Source: Paramecium octaurelia
Taxonomy: Eukaryota; Ciliophora; Oligohymenophorea; Peniculida; Parameciidae
DNA length: 64,000 nucleotides
NCBI GenBank assembly: GCA_905182995.1
Contig: CAJJDP010000089.1
Location: 186,001 to 250,000 of the forward strand
Direction of reading: 5' to 3'
Positions 13,373 to 27,330 of this stretch are shown in pieces. Both the position numbers and the translations under genes were made by a program. The notes beneath the pieces are model-generated. The model did no database searches, had not been told where the DNA came from, and worked only from the letters and a program-made list of their open reading frames with translations. The first letter of the stretch is position 1, and every line of letters starts with the position of its first letter.

Positions 13373-14796
13373 TCATTCGTCTTTTTGCTTATTGCTTTTC
13401 TTCTTTTATTCTTCATGATATAAGGAGCACTTTAAATTAATCTTTTATTCTAATTTTAATAGATAACTGTCAGCATAGGCAACTACTTTGAATTCAAATT
13501 CAGTAATATTTTTCTATTCAAACTAAGCTGGAATAATGCGAAAGACAACTGTCTTACTTTCTTAATCTTCTTTAATTTATCTTGATCCAATAATCATATT
13601 ATTATAAAACAACAATATATTCCATTAATTCTATTTCAAAACTGGAAATGTTTGACTTTAAATAAATTAATCTATCAATCCACTTAAATGACATTTAATC
13701 TCAAACAAATCAGTATTCCTATAATCATTTTCAGTAAGAGTATCCTCAGCAGTTTTTATTTTGGCATCTAATTGTGGTTTTCCTGGATGGCTGATATTGG
13801 AATTATGCTAAAGAACATATATAAACTAACAAATACTTAAATGATTTTAGGTATGGATTCAATTTGAGCAACAATCTGATCAGTAACATCTCTGATTTAC
13901 TTTAACTCATAATGTGCCCATAATTAAGTAAGGATCTGTAAACATATCTCTACACTCATATATAGAATTCCTGGGGCATGTTCACATTGAATTGTATTGA
14001 TGAATTCTTTACTATCAATCTCTTCACAATTTGAAATGGTTTCTAAACATTCCTCATATGTTTTGTTTTTGCCTGCAGTGATTCTTTCAGCTAAATACTT
14101 TCTATTTGACATCAAGATTCCATTTACATCAAATTTACCAAATCCTGAAAACGCTGTGCAAAATGTTATTATGATTATCAAGATAAAAATGAAAAATAAT
14201 CCCGCTAACAAAAATCCTTGATTTTCCTTTGATACTGCAAATTCGGGTAAGGCAATTCCAATTTGGAATCCTGTAAAGCCATCAGGATTACCATACTTTT
14301 TGCAATTAGCTATCTTCCTTGGATCGGTGAGACATTGATAAGCTTTTGTAATGGTATCAAATAATTTTGAGTACTTTTGAGTTTCATCAGGATGTTTGTC
14401 TGGATGATACTCTCTTGCTAATTATCTATAAGCTTTTTTAATTTAATCGACGGGTGTGTATGATTTAACACCCAAGACTTCATAAGGATCAAATCCCTTC
14501 ATCAATTCTGGATCAGGTAATTATTAATACGTGTTTATGAAGATCATCATTAATAAGACCCAAAAGAACAATTTCCAATAGAAACCCTTCTTTTTATAGA
14601 ACAAATTCCTTTGAATATCAATTTCAATAGCCTTTTTTGCGGTGGCTGGAGCTTTCTTGTATTTGGGGTTTAATTTCATAGATTGAAAGGGTTGTTTGAT
14701 AAGGCTATAAGTCAAGGGTATTATGGCGACAATTATAATAGATATTGCGAAATAAAGAAAGGCAAAATCACTTGGATCGAATTCCTGATCACTCAT
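13373..14796 (-). CDS. SEC63: Sec63-type ER translocon J-domain protein
   Basis: ER membrane protein of 464 residues that couples the Sec61 channel to the lumenal Hsp70. Order: lumenal N-terminus, TM1 (about residues 12-32), loop, TM2 (about 75-90), J-domain, TM3 (about residues 185-205), then a cytosolic Brl-like region. The J-domain begins DPYEVLGV and has the essential HPD in REYHPDKHPDE. TM3 is the run AGLFFIFILIIIITFC. The cytosolic part has no listed motif but fits Sec63 placement. One 29-nt intron at 13808-13836 gives 465 codons. The C-terminus is shorter than in yeast or human Sec63 (over 650 residues) and lacks a long acidic tail. It is divergent from HSP70 across 458 nt. Confidence 0.88.
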
Positions 14797-15129
14797 ATAA
14801 AAATTTAATATTAATAAAAATATATATAAAATTACACACTTAATAGAGAATCATTTCTTTTGCAATTATTGGAGTTTGAATTTCTGCTCTTAAACCAGGA
14901 AGACTTAAGTCATTGAATAAAATATTGCATCTATCCCAAGGGATCGTCTTATGTATTGCTAAAGTCATATATATATATCAGACATTAGATTAAATGAAAC
15001 CATATAATTCTATTGAAGTAATTGATATTGATAGATGTAATATTGTTCATTTAATAGAATAGTATAAATTAATTAATAATAATATTAATATATATTTGTT
15101 ATATAATATGGAAAATTAACTTTTCTTAA

Positions 15130-15170
15130 TTCTGGAAAATTCTGTTTTCGAGAATTTATAAATTCCAGAA
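15130..15170 (+). promoter_or_regulatory. Cluster of heat-shock elements
   Basis: Three groups of inverted TTC/GAA units lie 85-125 nt before the HSP70 start. The first is a perfect three-unit element, TTCtgGAAaaTTC at 15130-15142. Then TTCgaGAA at 15147-15154 and TTCcaGAA at 15163-15170. TTTATAAATT lies between the last two. This is the canonical binding pattern of heat-shock factor, and two HSF genes lie in the same window (36919 and 41227). Confidence 0.85.
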
Positions 15171-15254
15171 ATTTGCAAGTTAGGTCCTTTAAAACTTGTG
15201 ATAGAGTAGAATAATTGATTTAATTAATAAAAAACAAGCAAGCTTTTAAAAACA

Positions 15255-17195
<1,941 letters not shown>

Positions 17196-18072
17196 AATTT
17201 ATAGTTATGATTTATATATATATATTATTAATTATTAATTACATAAAAAATTTATTTATAAACATATATTATTGAACTAATAGTATATATATTCTTTTAT
17301 TGATGTTTACAATCATTTATCTCCTTTTTTGTAAATTTTTATCATCTTTTTAATATAATTTCACTATCTGAAGTAGATATTTACTTAATTTAGCCAAGCT
17401 TTCAAGTCTTTAGTACTTTTGAGTCACCAATTTATTGAATATATCATATAAAATTCTTATAGATAATTACTTAAACTTTGTTTGAAAGTATTCTATAACT
17501 TCTAATAGAGCATTCATATTTTTAACTATTGTAATTTTTCAGATCGATACTAAAATATCTAAGTCTCACCTTCCTACTTAAATTATGAAAGAGTGTTTTA
17601 ATTTAAATTAATCCTTTGTTTAGTTTCGATAGATTTGTAATTTTTATATCCTTGTATTAAGAGAAATTTATATTTGATTTATCATGATTGAAAGGGGAAA
17701 TTTTGTTATTCTGCTAATTATAAAGAACATATTTAAAACATCTCTTATAGAAAATACTAACATTAGATCCCTGTTATTGGACTCCTCTATATTGTCTCAT
17801 AGCTTAATACTTTATTATTCACAAAAAAGAAGTCAAATTACATATAAAATTAAGGTTATTATTTTATGAAATAAGGATAAATTATTTGTATTTTATTTTA
17901 TTATAGAGGTAGGAATTCTACCTTATATCTTCATTAGATAATAATTATACATTTTTATGATTCTATGTTGTTACCATGAAATTTGGACAAAAATACATTC
18001 TTCAAAAAATGATAAATAATTGATATTATCATAATGAAATTAATTCTGTATTTATGATAAAATTTTTATATA
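17196..18072. other. Intergenic, 877 nt, nothing convincing
   Basis: Very AT-rich. A minus-strand open frame begins at an ATG near 17.5 kb but has no stop of its own before the HSP70 3' end, and a 61-codon plus ORF at 17684-17869 has composition like noncoding AT-rich DNA. No RNA gene or repeat seen. Confidence 0.5.
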
Positions 18073-18594
18073 ATGTTAGATTAAATCGATGAATCAATTG
18101 ATATGACAATTAAGATGAAATCAATAAAACCATACAGTAGAAATTTTAGTTATATAGATCGCAGTCCTGAATAGAAAGTTAGTTTACTTAAGTTAAGGAA
18201 AAATTCAAAAAGTTTTATCGATTGTGCTACAGAAAAAATAATCACGATATATTGGTATGATTAAGAACATGATTAAACTTATGAATTTTCTCAAGGCTTC
18301 AGTGAAATCTTGAGTCTTGGAGATATTTGTAACTGGGCAATTTTGAAGTTAAAGAATATGAATTTACCAAAGATTGATATTGAATAAACTAAATTGTATT
18401 TGCCTAAGAAGAAACAAGGTAAACCAAATGAAGATTTTCCATGTATTAATTAAGGTTATTTCTAGCATTTAGAAATGAGCTTCAACTAAAAGATTGTGAT
18501 CAAACTAAATTTTCTCTTAAAGTTACTTTTTTAGTAAGATAAGTCACTCCTCCGTAAAGAATTGAACCTCGTTCCTCTTATTGCAATTCATTGA
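18073..18594 (+). CDS. Small protein of unknown function
   Basis: Open frame of 173 residues in the ciliate code without an intron. The N-terminal 45 residues are basic and Ser-rich; then come YWYDQEHDQTYEFSQG, FSEILSLGDICNWAILKLKN and a Lys-rich tail. No family recognised. Codon use and amino-acid mix (Trp, Cys, Gly placed in an otherwise ordered middle part) suggest a real gene. The model could be wrong at the 3' end, because the last 30 codons contain GTA triplets that could start an intron. It lies between HSP70 and the CDC48-like gene with spacers of 877 and 348 nt. Confidence 0.55.
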
Positions 18595-18942
18595 ATAAAG
18601 AGAAACGTATCCCCATGATAGAATAATAAAAAAAAAGTGGCAAAAAAACCAATTTCTTTTGTTTCTGTAACAATGGTGAATGAATCAACTTATATATTGG
18701 CAATTATATCATTATATTGATACCGAGTATCAGAATACTCTATAGACTAATAATAAAGCTTTGTGTCTTCTAATTATTAATTGTTAATAAGCAATCTAAG
18801 TCACACTTATAAAATTTATATAGTTATATGATGATGATGTTTTCATCTAAATTGAGTTTTCATATTTATATTTAATTCAAAAAATCATATAATGAGAAAT
18901 TCAATACACTAACTAATTCAATTAAATAATAAAATATATTTT

Positions 18943-21331
18943 ATGTATCCTGCATCAATTCTAAATCTAGCAAAAGTGAATAATAGACTATTAGTGTGCG
19001 AATCTACAGCTGATGATAATTCTGTTGTTTAATTGTGTCAGGATAAGTTGAATTAATTGAAATTATTTAAAGGGGATATTGTATTATTAGAAGGGAAAAA
19101 TAACAAGAAAACTGTAGCAGTGGCACTTTCAAACAGATAGGATAAAGAAACAGTCCATATGAATTCAGTTATTAGAAAGAACTTAGGGATTTAAATTGGT
19201 GATTTTATTACAATTTAACCAACAGCATCTGTATCTTATGAATTATCAACTATAGCTGCCTTAATTAACTAAAGTTCACATACTACCATTCCAAGATTCA
19301 ATTTCAGGAATAAATGAGAAAAACATAACTTAGAATTATTTAATTCCATATTTTAATGATGCTTATAGACCTATTTCAAAAGGGGATTGTTTTGTTGTCA
19401 AGATGGCTAAGGATATAGAGTTCAAGATTATTGCAACAGAACCAGAAGATATGGGAGTGGTTGGACCTAAAACTATTATTTATACTGAAGGTGGAACTAT
19501 CAAAAGAGAGATTGAAAATAAAGAACAATTTGATAATTAAACTGATGAAAATTCAGTCTTAAATGGTTATGGAAGTATTGGAGGTATGAATAAGCAATTA
19601 GCAATTATAAAAACAATTGTTGAATTATAGTTAAGGAACCCTTCAATTTTAAAAGCATCAGGATTATAAACTATTAATGGACTATTGATATCTGGAGCAT
19701 CTGGATCTGGAAAGACATTAATTGTCAAAGCACTGGCTGTTGAAACAGGCGCTTGCATATTTTTTATTAATGGATCTGAACTAGTATGTAGAAAATAAGA
19801 GGAGGCTGAGGATATACTTAACAAGATTTTTAGAAATGCAGAGTAAAATACACCTGCTATTATACTAATACAAGATATTGATTGTATAGCTCTAAAAAAA
19901 GGTGAAGGTAAATCTTAGATGGATAGAAGACTATTGTCTTAATTAATAAAAATAATGGATCACTTAAAGGGAGGCGAAAATTTAATTGTTATTGGGGAAA
20001 CAAATCGACCTGATTGTATTGATCCAGCATTAAAGAGGTTTGATAGATTCGATAAGGAAATTGAACTTGGAGTTCCAAATGAGGATGAAAGAATGGAAAT
20101 CTTAAAAATACACACTAAAAAAATGAAATTGGCTTAGGATATTGATTTAGCATATATAGCTAAAGCCACTAGAGGATTTGTTGGTGGAGATATTGCAGCA
20201 CTTTGTAAATAAAGTGTTTTATAGTGCTTAAAAGATAAAATGGATTATCTTAATATGGATAATCAGTAATTGGATGATATGACCAAAGAAATTATAACAG
20301 TTACAAATGAAAATTTCATCAGTGCATTAAGAACAATGAAACTCAATGATTTAAATAAGCATTCTATTGAGGTACCTAATTTGCGTTGGGAAGACATTGG
20401 AGATCTATAGGATATTAAAAAGTAGCTTTAAGAGATTGTTACTTTGAAACAAAAATATTCAAAAGGTTTGAAATAATTTGGGTTGCAATTCTCCAAAAAC
20501 ATTATACTATATGGTCCTTCCGGATGTCGTAAGAAGTCTCTAGCTAAAGCTTTGGCAGGTGAAAATTCCATGAATTTAATCTAAATTAAAAGACCTCTAT
20601 CAAGTCACTATTTAAAGGAGGTATTCAACCTAGCGAAGCAATTATAGCCTTGCATTTTATTATTTGATTAAATTGACTTATTTTTCAAAAAGTAGAGTAC
20701 TGATGATATACAAGATGTTCAGCTTAATTAGTTATTCATAAGTGAATTAGATGATATCTTTAATGAAGACCATCTATTCTTTATAGGAACATCCAGTAAA
20801 CCAGACATCTAAGATGATATTAGATTAAAAGAGAGATTCAATTCTTTCATCTATGTTGGATTACCGGAATTTCAAGCAAGAGTAATTGAATTCAAAATTA
20901 ATTTAAAAAATACTCCAATTTCTTAAGATGTTCATTTAAATTCCCTTGCTTCATTTACTGACGGTTTCTCATGTTATGATATAAAATAAGTTTGCTAAAA
21001 TGCCAAAAAGGCTGCATTGAAAGAAGTATTTTATTTGGTTTAGATTTAGATGATTGATGCTTAAAAAAACGCAAAAGGCACACCCCAAAATTATTCATTA
21101 GATTCTTTTCCTCAAATTACAAGACAGCATTTCGAAATTTCATTATAATAAACTTAAAAGTCATACACTTATCATGTAAATTAAAATTATTATAAATAGC
21201 AAATTTAATAAATTTAAGCTTATAAAAAATAAATTGTTTAGTAGTAAAATTGCAAAAATGAAGACTTCTAATGGCCTGCAACATCTTCGAAAGATAATCA
21301 GATGTATGATTATCAAGAAGATAATTGTTGA
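18943..21331 (+). CDS. Divergent CDC48/p97-family AAA protein with degraded ATPase sites
   Basis: Protein of 784 residues with the CDC48 plan: N-domain (VNNRLLVCE, FKGDIVLLEG, AYRPISKGD), D1 and D2 AAA modules. D1 keeps a Walker A (GASGSGKT) and the TNRP...RFDRFDKE region with both arginine-finger positions, but Walker B is ILIQDID instead of FIDELD. D2 has GPSGCRKKS in place of GPPGCGKTL, Walker B FDQID, and no arginine fingers (SSKPD...RFNSF). So D2 is probably inactive and D1 weakened. CDC48 segregates ubiquitinated proteins; a paralog like this may regulate or scaffold. One intron is needed, 19274-19307 (34 nt, starting GTT), giving exactly 785 codons. No C-terminal HbYX-like tail; the end is Gln/Tyr-rich. 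Confidence 0.85.
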
Positions 21332-21523
21332 CACTATTTATTTGATATAGTATGCAATTTATAATAATAAAACTCTTAATTTTGTATTTTATTTAAACAA
21401 TCATTATAATATACAAATTTAATAAAAATTATAGAGAGCTCACTCACTTATATTTCTAATTTTAATAAGTGTCTTGCTATTTTAAAATGACATAGAAATT
21501 TCTTGCAAATTCACCTTCTTTGA

Positions 21524-24500
21524 TCATAAATAGAATATTTGAATTTTTTATTTAGATAGAATAATAAATTATTTAATTTTAATATATTTTTCATCCAAAA
21601 AGCTTTTACCCAATGATAGAAAAGATCTGTGTTGAAATTTATTTAAGAACAAAAGCGGCAAATTCATCAAATTGCTAAGGATTAGATATAATTTATACTT
21701 CTTTTGTGGTGGTGAACTATTTAGGTGATTTATAGGGTTCTAATTAAATAGTGACATCCTTAAATCTCTTAATTTTGGATGGGTGTTTGAATGTAGCCAC
21801 TAATTTAAGTTCGCTTACTTATAAAGAATTGAAATAATCTGGAATTTATTTAGATATATTCTCCATTGCAGCTAATATATAACAATATAAGAGATACATT
21901 TCATTTATTCCTTCTTTTCAATACTCAATCTATTATTTCTTTGTGTAGATTCATCTCCGAAGAAATAATTATAAAACTGATCATACAATTCATCTGTCAA
22001 GATGATTGTTAATGGATTCATTTTAATGTCATGTTAATCAATAATAAACCATTTTTATTAGTATATCTGAAGAGGATAAAACTTTTTGATCATTCTGAAA
22101 AAGGGTTATTGTTTGGATTCTTTGATCTCTTAACTTAAAACCATTTTATAATCAGGATCTTACTCAATTTTATTAACTGCATCTAAATCCTAGAGTAGAA
22201 TATCAATTTTGTGACTATCATTTTCGAACACAGTTTCAATGATTCTAATTTACCTGATATTGAATAAAATAAAGCTGATTTCTTAATCATCCAATAATGA
22301 TAGACTTGTTTCCTTAATGGCATAATCTAGTTTTGATTTTTCAGCCCCATAATGTTCTAGATTTTCAGAGATTTTCTTCTTAATCATTTGATCAAGTTAC
22401 TTTATGCCATACTAATTTAATTCTTTTAATTTATTTCTAAAGAACCTCTCCTTGTTTTCAAATTCATTTTTTGTAGTTACTGCCATTTCCATAAAAGTTA
22501 CCATATCTAAGAATTGATCTAATTAATATTTCTTCATTGTTGCATTCAATTATCCAACCTTTACTTGTACTATAGGTCTCCTTAATTCTTAATTCCAATA
22601 ATTGGGATTGTGTTTTTTACTATTTAATGAAGATATTTCTGTGAAATCTCTGGCATTTTCTCTTAATTGATAACTTTAGATCTAAAATAGAGCATAATCA
22701 CATTTAATAATCTTCTCATAATCTTGACTAGTAAATCTTACAGTCTACTTGGCATCCAAATGTTTTTGTAATACTTAACAATCTAATCCATTGAATATCA
22801 ATTTGGTAACAAGTTTTTTATCAATTTCTTGGCTATCAAATGGTAGAATATACTCTGACATTATGATCTAACAATCTTTGGGTGAAGTTAGGATCATTTG
22901 ACAATTGGCATTGTGATATTAGAAATTGAATTGAGGATTGACCAATGAAACCATTAATATTAATTCTTCTCTACTATATGATTTGGGTTTGGATTAATCG
23001 AATTGCATATCGAAGTTTTACTTAGTCTCTTTATTCTAAGGTATTTCAAGACTCTCAAACACATTACCCCAGATATCTTATAAGTAAAATGTGAATAGAA
23101 ACTAACTATCCAAAGCAGATATGAAATTCTTTATTATTTTCTTAGTCATGACAGTATTAGTATTGTTTTCCTCGTCATCATCCAACAAATCAATTTTTTA
23201 GTTCTATTTATACTCTAATGATTTGGCTTTTAGGAAGATGTCAAAAGCATTAAATTCATTTTTTGGTTATGGTTTTATTTAAATGCCTGATGCTCTGCCT
23301 CTGACTTTAACATCTTCGAGTGAATCTTCCAAGTATGACTCATCAGTTTATAAATTAAATAAGTGATATTGTGGAGTAAGTGTAGTATTGATGATGAAGG
23401 GTTGTTTAAGGAATTTCTTCAATTTTTTCAATTCATGAAAAGTCATGTTTTATAAGTTCTATGATTGATTTAATTCACTCTAATAGTAATCTACTGGTTG
23501 AATGTCAAAGAAGTTGACAAACTATTCTTGTTAACCCAAAGGTTCAGGCTATTCCATATCCAGCATCTGTTTTCCATCAAACATAGAAGATACCAATTGG
23601 TCACATTTTGCTGCAATAGATTGGACTTCGAACCTCCAATCGTTATCAATTTTATTAGGTTCTAATTGGACATTGACTTTCAATGATTAAAGTAAGGCTT
23701 AGAATCCAATGAATGGGACATCTTTATACTTCAGAAATGTTTCATTGTGTTATACTGGTTTTTCTGAGTTCGTAAAGAACATTCTAAATTTATTTGAATA
23801 GACTCTGATGTTAATCTTCTTTGTATGCTAAAATAAGGATTACTTAATCATCAAGGATTCCATCAATTTTATGTATGTATAATTAACCAAAGTCTTATAA
23901 TCAGCATACATGTTCCATTCCATCTCGTATACTTGATTGTCCATCACCTGTGGCAATTTATTAATTTACACTGAAAACATCCTCAAGACATCGTGTCTCA
24001 ATATAGGTCTATTCTTCAACCATCTCATAAATTAGTTTTGATAATGAATAAAGAAACAATGCTTTTGTTGATCTCTAAAATTAGATTCCTTATAATGTTC
24101 ATATTGAATGCAATCTACTTTTACTTCGATCTGTAATTATTGACTTATAAAATCATTTAAGCTACTATTTATTTAATTAAAGTATGGTTTTCTCATATAA
24201 AAGTAATGATCGTATTGATCTTTTTGAGCAAACCAATTGAATTCAGTTACCATCTAGATTCTTGGAATGTAAAGGACTTTTTAGATTTTTGGAATCCTGC
24301 CCAATTTAAGTTTATCAGCTTAGCCCTTTAAAGTCCAATTTAAAAATTCAACGTTTATTAACTTCGATGAAAACTTAATGCAATCAACAGAATAAGGCAA
24401 TATGTCTGTTGTGATTTGCAAAATTAAATGATCAAGTTGAAAGTGTAATTTCCCATGGAATTTTAATCTAAATCTATCCCAAAATGTCAATTACTCCTTT

Positions 24501-27307
24501 ATTACTATCTTATTCTATTATTAGTTTACACTTTGACCCATAATCTAATTAATTCTATTGGAGATTTCCCTAAAAGCAAATACTAAATTCAATCCTGCTG
24601 CTATTTACAACTATTTGATTTCCAAAGTTAAATCATAAAATACTCTAAATCCTATCTATATATTTTAGGTGTTCAATCTTGACAGACATAGAAATGTGTT
24701 TAATTTGATGCCTCTTATATCGAGGATGTTTAACTTATAATCCCTTAGAGATATTCTAATTAGTTCTAATGAAATCTCGCAATTAGCCAACTCAAAGTAC
24801 TCAAAGAAAGATTCATCTAATTAAGTTGGATGAGAATCTAGTTTGGTAATCTTATCAAGTACTTGATTGACAGTCAAATTTTATTTCTTTAATTTTAGAT
24901 TGAGATTTTAGAACTTCAAATGCAATAATGGATATGACTACTATGTTCTCAAACCCTCCAATACTCTACTTTCATTCTGTCTACTTTTAATTGTTTCAAA
25001 CTTCTCTTAGAATCTTCTGTATCTACACATTGCATCATTCAGTTTTGTGTCCTTAATAATTACTTCAAAATTTATGATACTGAGATTTGTGTTTTTACCA
25101 AAGATCGATCTAACCTTTGTGGCGACATCCTAATCGGTAGGTATTTTTTTAAGAACACCATCATGAGATGATCTTCTCTTCTTCAATTGGGATGTGTCAA
25201 TCTCTTCTTGATTAATGTCAAAAATCTACTTTCTAGACACAATAGTGTTCATTTATTTAACACCTTATAGAAATACATTGATATCTTTAACTTCCTCTTC
25301 AAAATTGAGGATGGCAGACTTAATATTAATTTACATCAATTCAGCACTATTTTTGGTTTGAATTTGATCTATTACAAATAAGGATTATTCCTGAAATTTA
25401 ATAGAGAATTAATTTAGATCAATATTATTAGGATCTTTGGTATTGATTTCTAGAAGATTCACTTCAGCCAAGAAGGGTTTAGACAAATATTTGAACTTAA
25501 TTTCCTTGCAATTGACGATTTTATCCTTGATTTCAGGTTTATGGGCTTTTGATTTCTTTTTTTCTAAAGGTGTCAATTTGAAAGAAGTAAATTTGGACAA
25601 TTGTTATCTGAATATCTTCTAAAGTTAATAAATCCTTAATATCTTCTCAATGTTGATTTACTCTATCAATAGTTCAAATGTGTTGAAGGTGTAATTTACA
25701 ATTTGAGTATTAGTCTGCATTTTGAAATCTTTAATTAATCCATCTGTTTAGCTAATATTGCTTGAAATTTGGCAATAGTCAAATGAAATTTAAGATTCAT
25801 TAACATCTCCTTCATTTGAAATATAATGAAATTTATTAATAGTGATTGAATTAATAATTGCACCATCAAAGATTAAATTAATTTAAAATTTATTAGTAAT
25901 TAAAAAATCAAAAGAAGTACTTAATGCACTGTTGAGATCAATATTCAGGAATTCACAACACATCTCTTTAGCTATACGATTGTATTTTTTAAAATATTTG
26001 CTTTATTCATAATTTTCAACAAATGCAACTCTGAATTCTGATGCTAATTCAGTTTAAATAAGAGTAAAGAATTTAATCAGTTAAGGAGATAAATTAATGG
26101 TAAGATCTTCAAATCTGATGAAATTTTTAGTGTGATCATTAGAATGCACAGTGTTGCTGGATATAGATTCAAGGTTCCAAGAAATATCTTAGAATTTAAT
26201 ATCTTCCTGTAAAGTATTCACAGTAAATTGTTTACATTGGATAATGCCTTTTTTGGTTTAATCGGTATCGACGATATCAAATTACCCATAATATTTCAAG
26301 TGTTGCCATTCAAACACAAGTTTATTTTGAGTATACTTATAAAACTTTTGAGTTAAAATGTTGAATGAATTCTTCTTCTCATTATCGGAATCATTGAAGA
26401 TACTGAATTCAATCTTGAAGGAGGCGAAGTTGAGATTCATTTCTCTTGGTTTTCCTAAAAACATGAATCCTTTTTCATTGAATTGTCGTTTCAGAATTTT
26501 ATTGATGTCGGGTCTGGTCCAAAATTCATTGGCTAAAACGTCCATAGTGTAGAAGTATTCACTTTTACAAAACCAACAGACCTCCTGGATGTTGACATCT
26601 ATGTAGCTGTGTTCTTCTAATAGATCAACCAACAATCCAGGCTTGGTGATTGCATTTAAATTAATAGTATTAATTGTGAAACATTGTTGCATGTTGGCTC
26701 CTTCGCTATTGAGTTTCCATTGAAGATGACCATTTTGATTGAGTTGCAAAGATACTGATGTCTAGCCCAATCTCACAGTCATATCTGGCAAATCCTTCTC
26801 TTTGGAATTGAGTTTTGGCAAGGTGACATTGATTGCATTGAAATGGATATTGAGGCGAGAGAGGGTTAGAAAAAGACAGTTGATGGCTGAAGATTCCAGA
26901 AGCAAGGATAGGAATGGGATTTGTTTGGTTTTACGATGTTGAATTTTTTGTTGAGTGTAAGGGAGGAATTTGGATTTGAGTCTTTCCATATACAATTATT
27001 CCTCAAATTAAAAGCCGATTTTGATAGGTTGGTTGGGAATGAACCTTAGGTTCAAATCAACGATGTTGACATTGAATCTCCACTGATTGGGGACTTTTGA
27101 AATTTGTATACGTGCTATATTTACAACAACTATTATATGTTTCTTGTATTAATATCTTAATTCCATATTGTAAAGCGAAAATGGTATGTATGAATATTGG
27201 AGAGCAAGGACTTTCTTATGGAACCGAGCCAACCACTTTATCCATACAGGACAAAATAGAATGATTATTAAAAAAGCATTGATTATTAGAATCAATGTAT
27301 TAAACAT
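21524..27307 (-). CDS. BLTP2: Bridge-like lipid transfer protein, BLTP2/FMP27/SABRE type
   Basis: One uninterrupted reading frame of 1,927 residues. The N-terminus is a membrane anchor (about residues 3-22, LILIINAFLIIILFCPVW). The rest is a long run of beta-rich amphipathic sequence without recognised small domains, as in proteins of the bridge-like (VPS13-related) lipid-transfer superfamily. The stretch LTFWDRFRLKFHGKLHF corresponds to the conserved WD-x-x-R-x-x-x-HG motif of the FMP27/Hobbit/SABRE group. These proteins sit at ER-plasma membrane contacts and move phospholipids along a groove. It is shorter than its plant and yeast relatives (over 2,000 residues). The start ATG lies only 23 nt from the IFT52 stop on the same strand. 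Confidence 0.8.
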
Positions 27308-27330
27308 TTTTGTATATTTATTAATAAATC

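Noticed and set aside
26282..26749. A stand-alone 155-residue ORF
   Set aside because: It is an internal piece of the 1,927-residue BLTP2-type gene cut by TAA/TAG codons that are Gln here.
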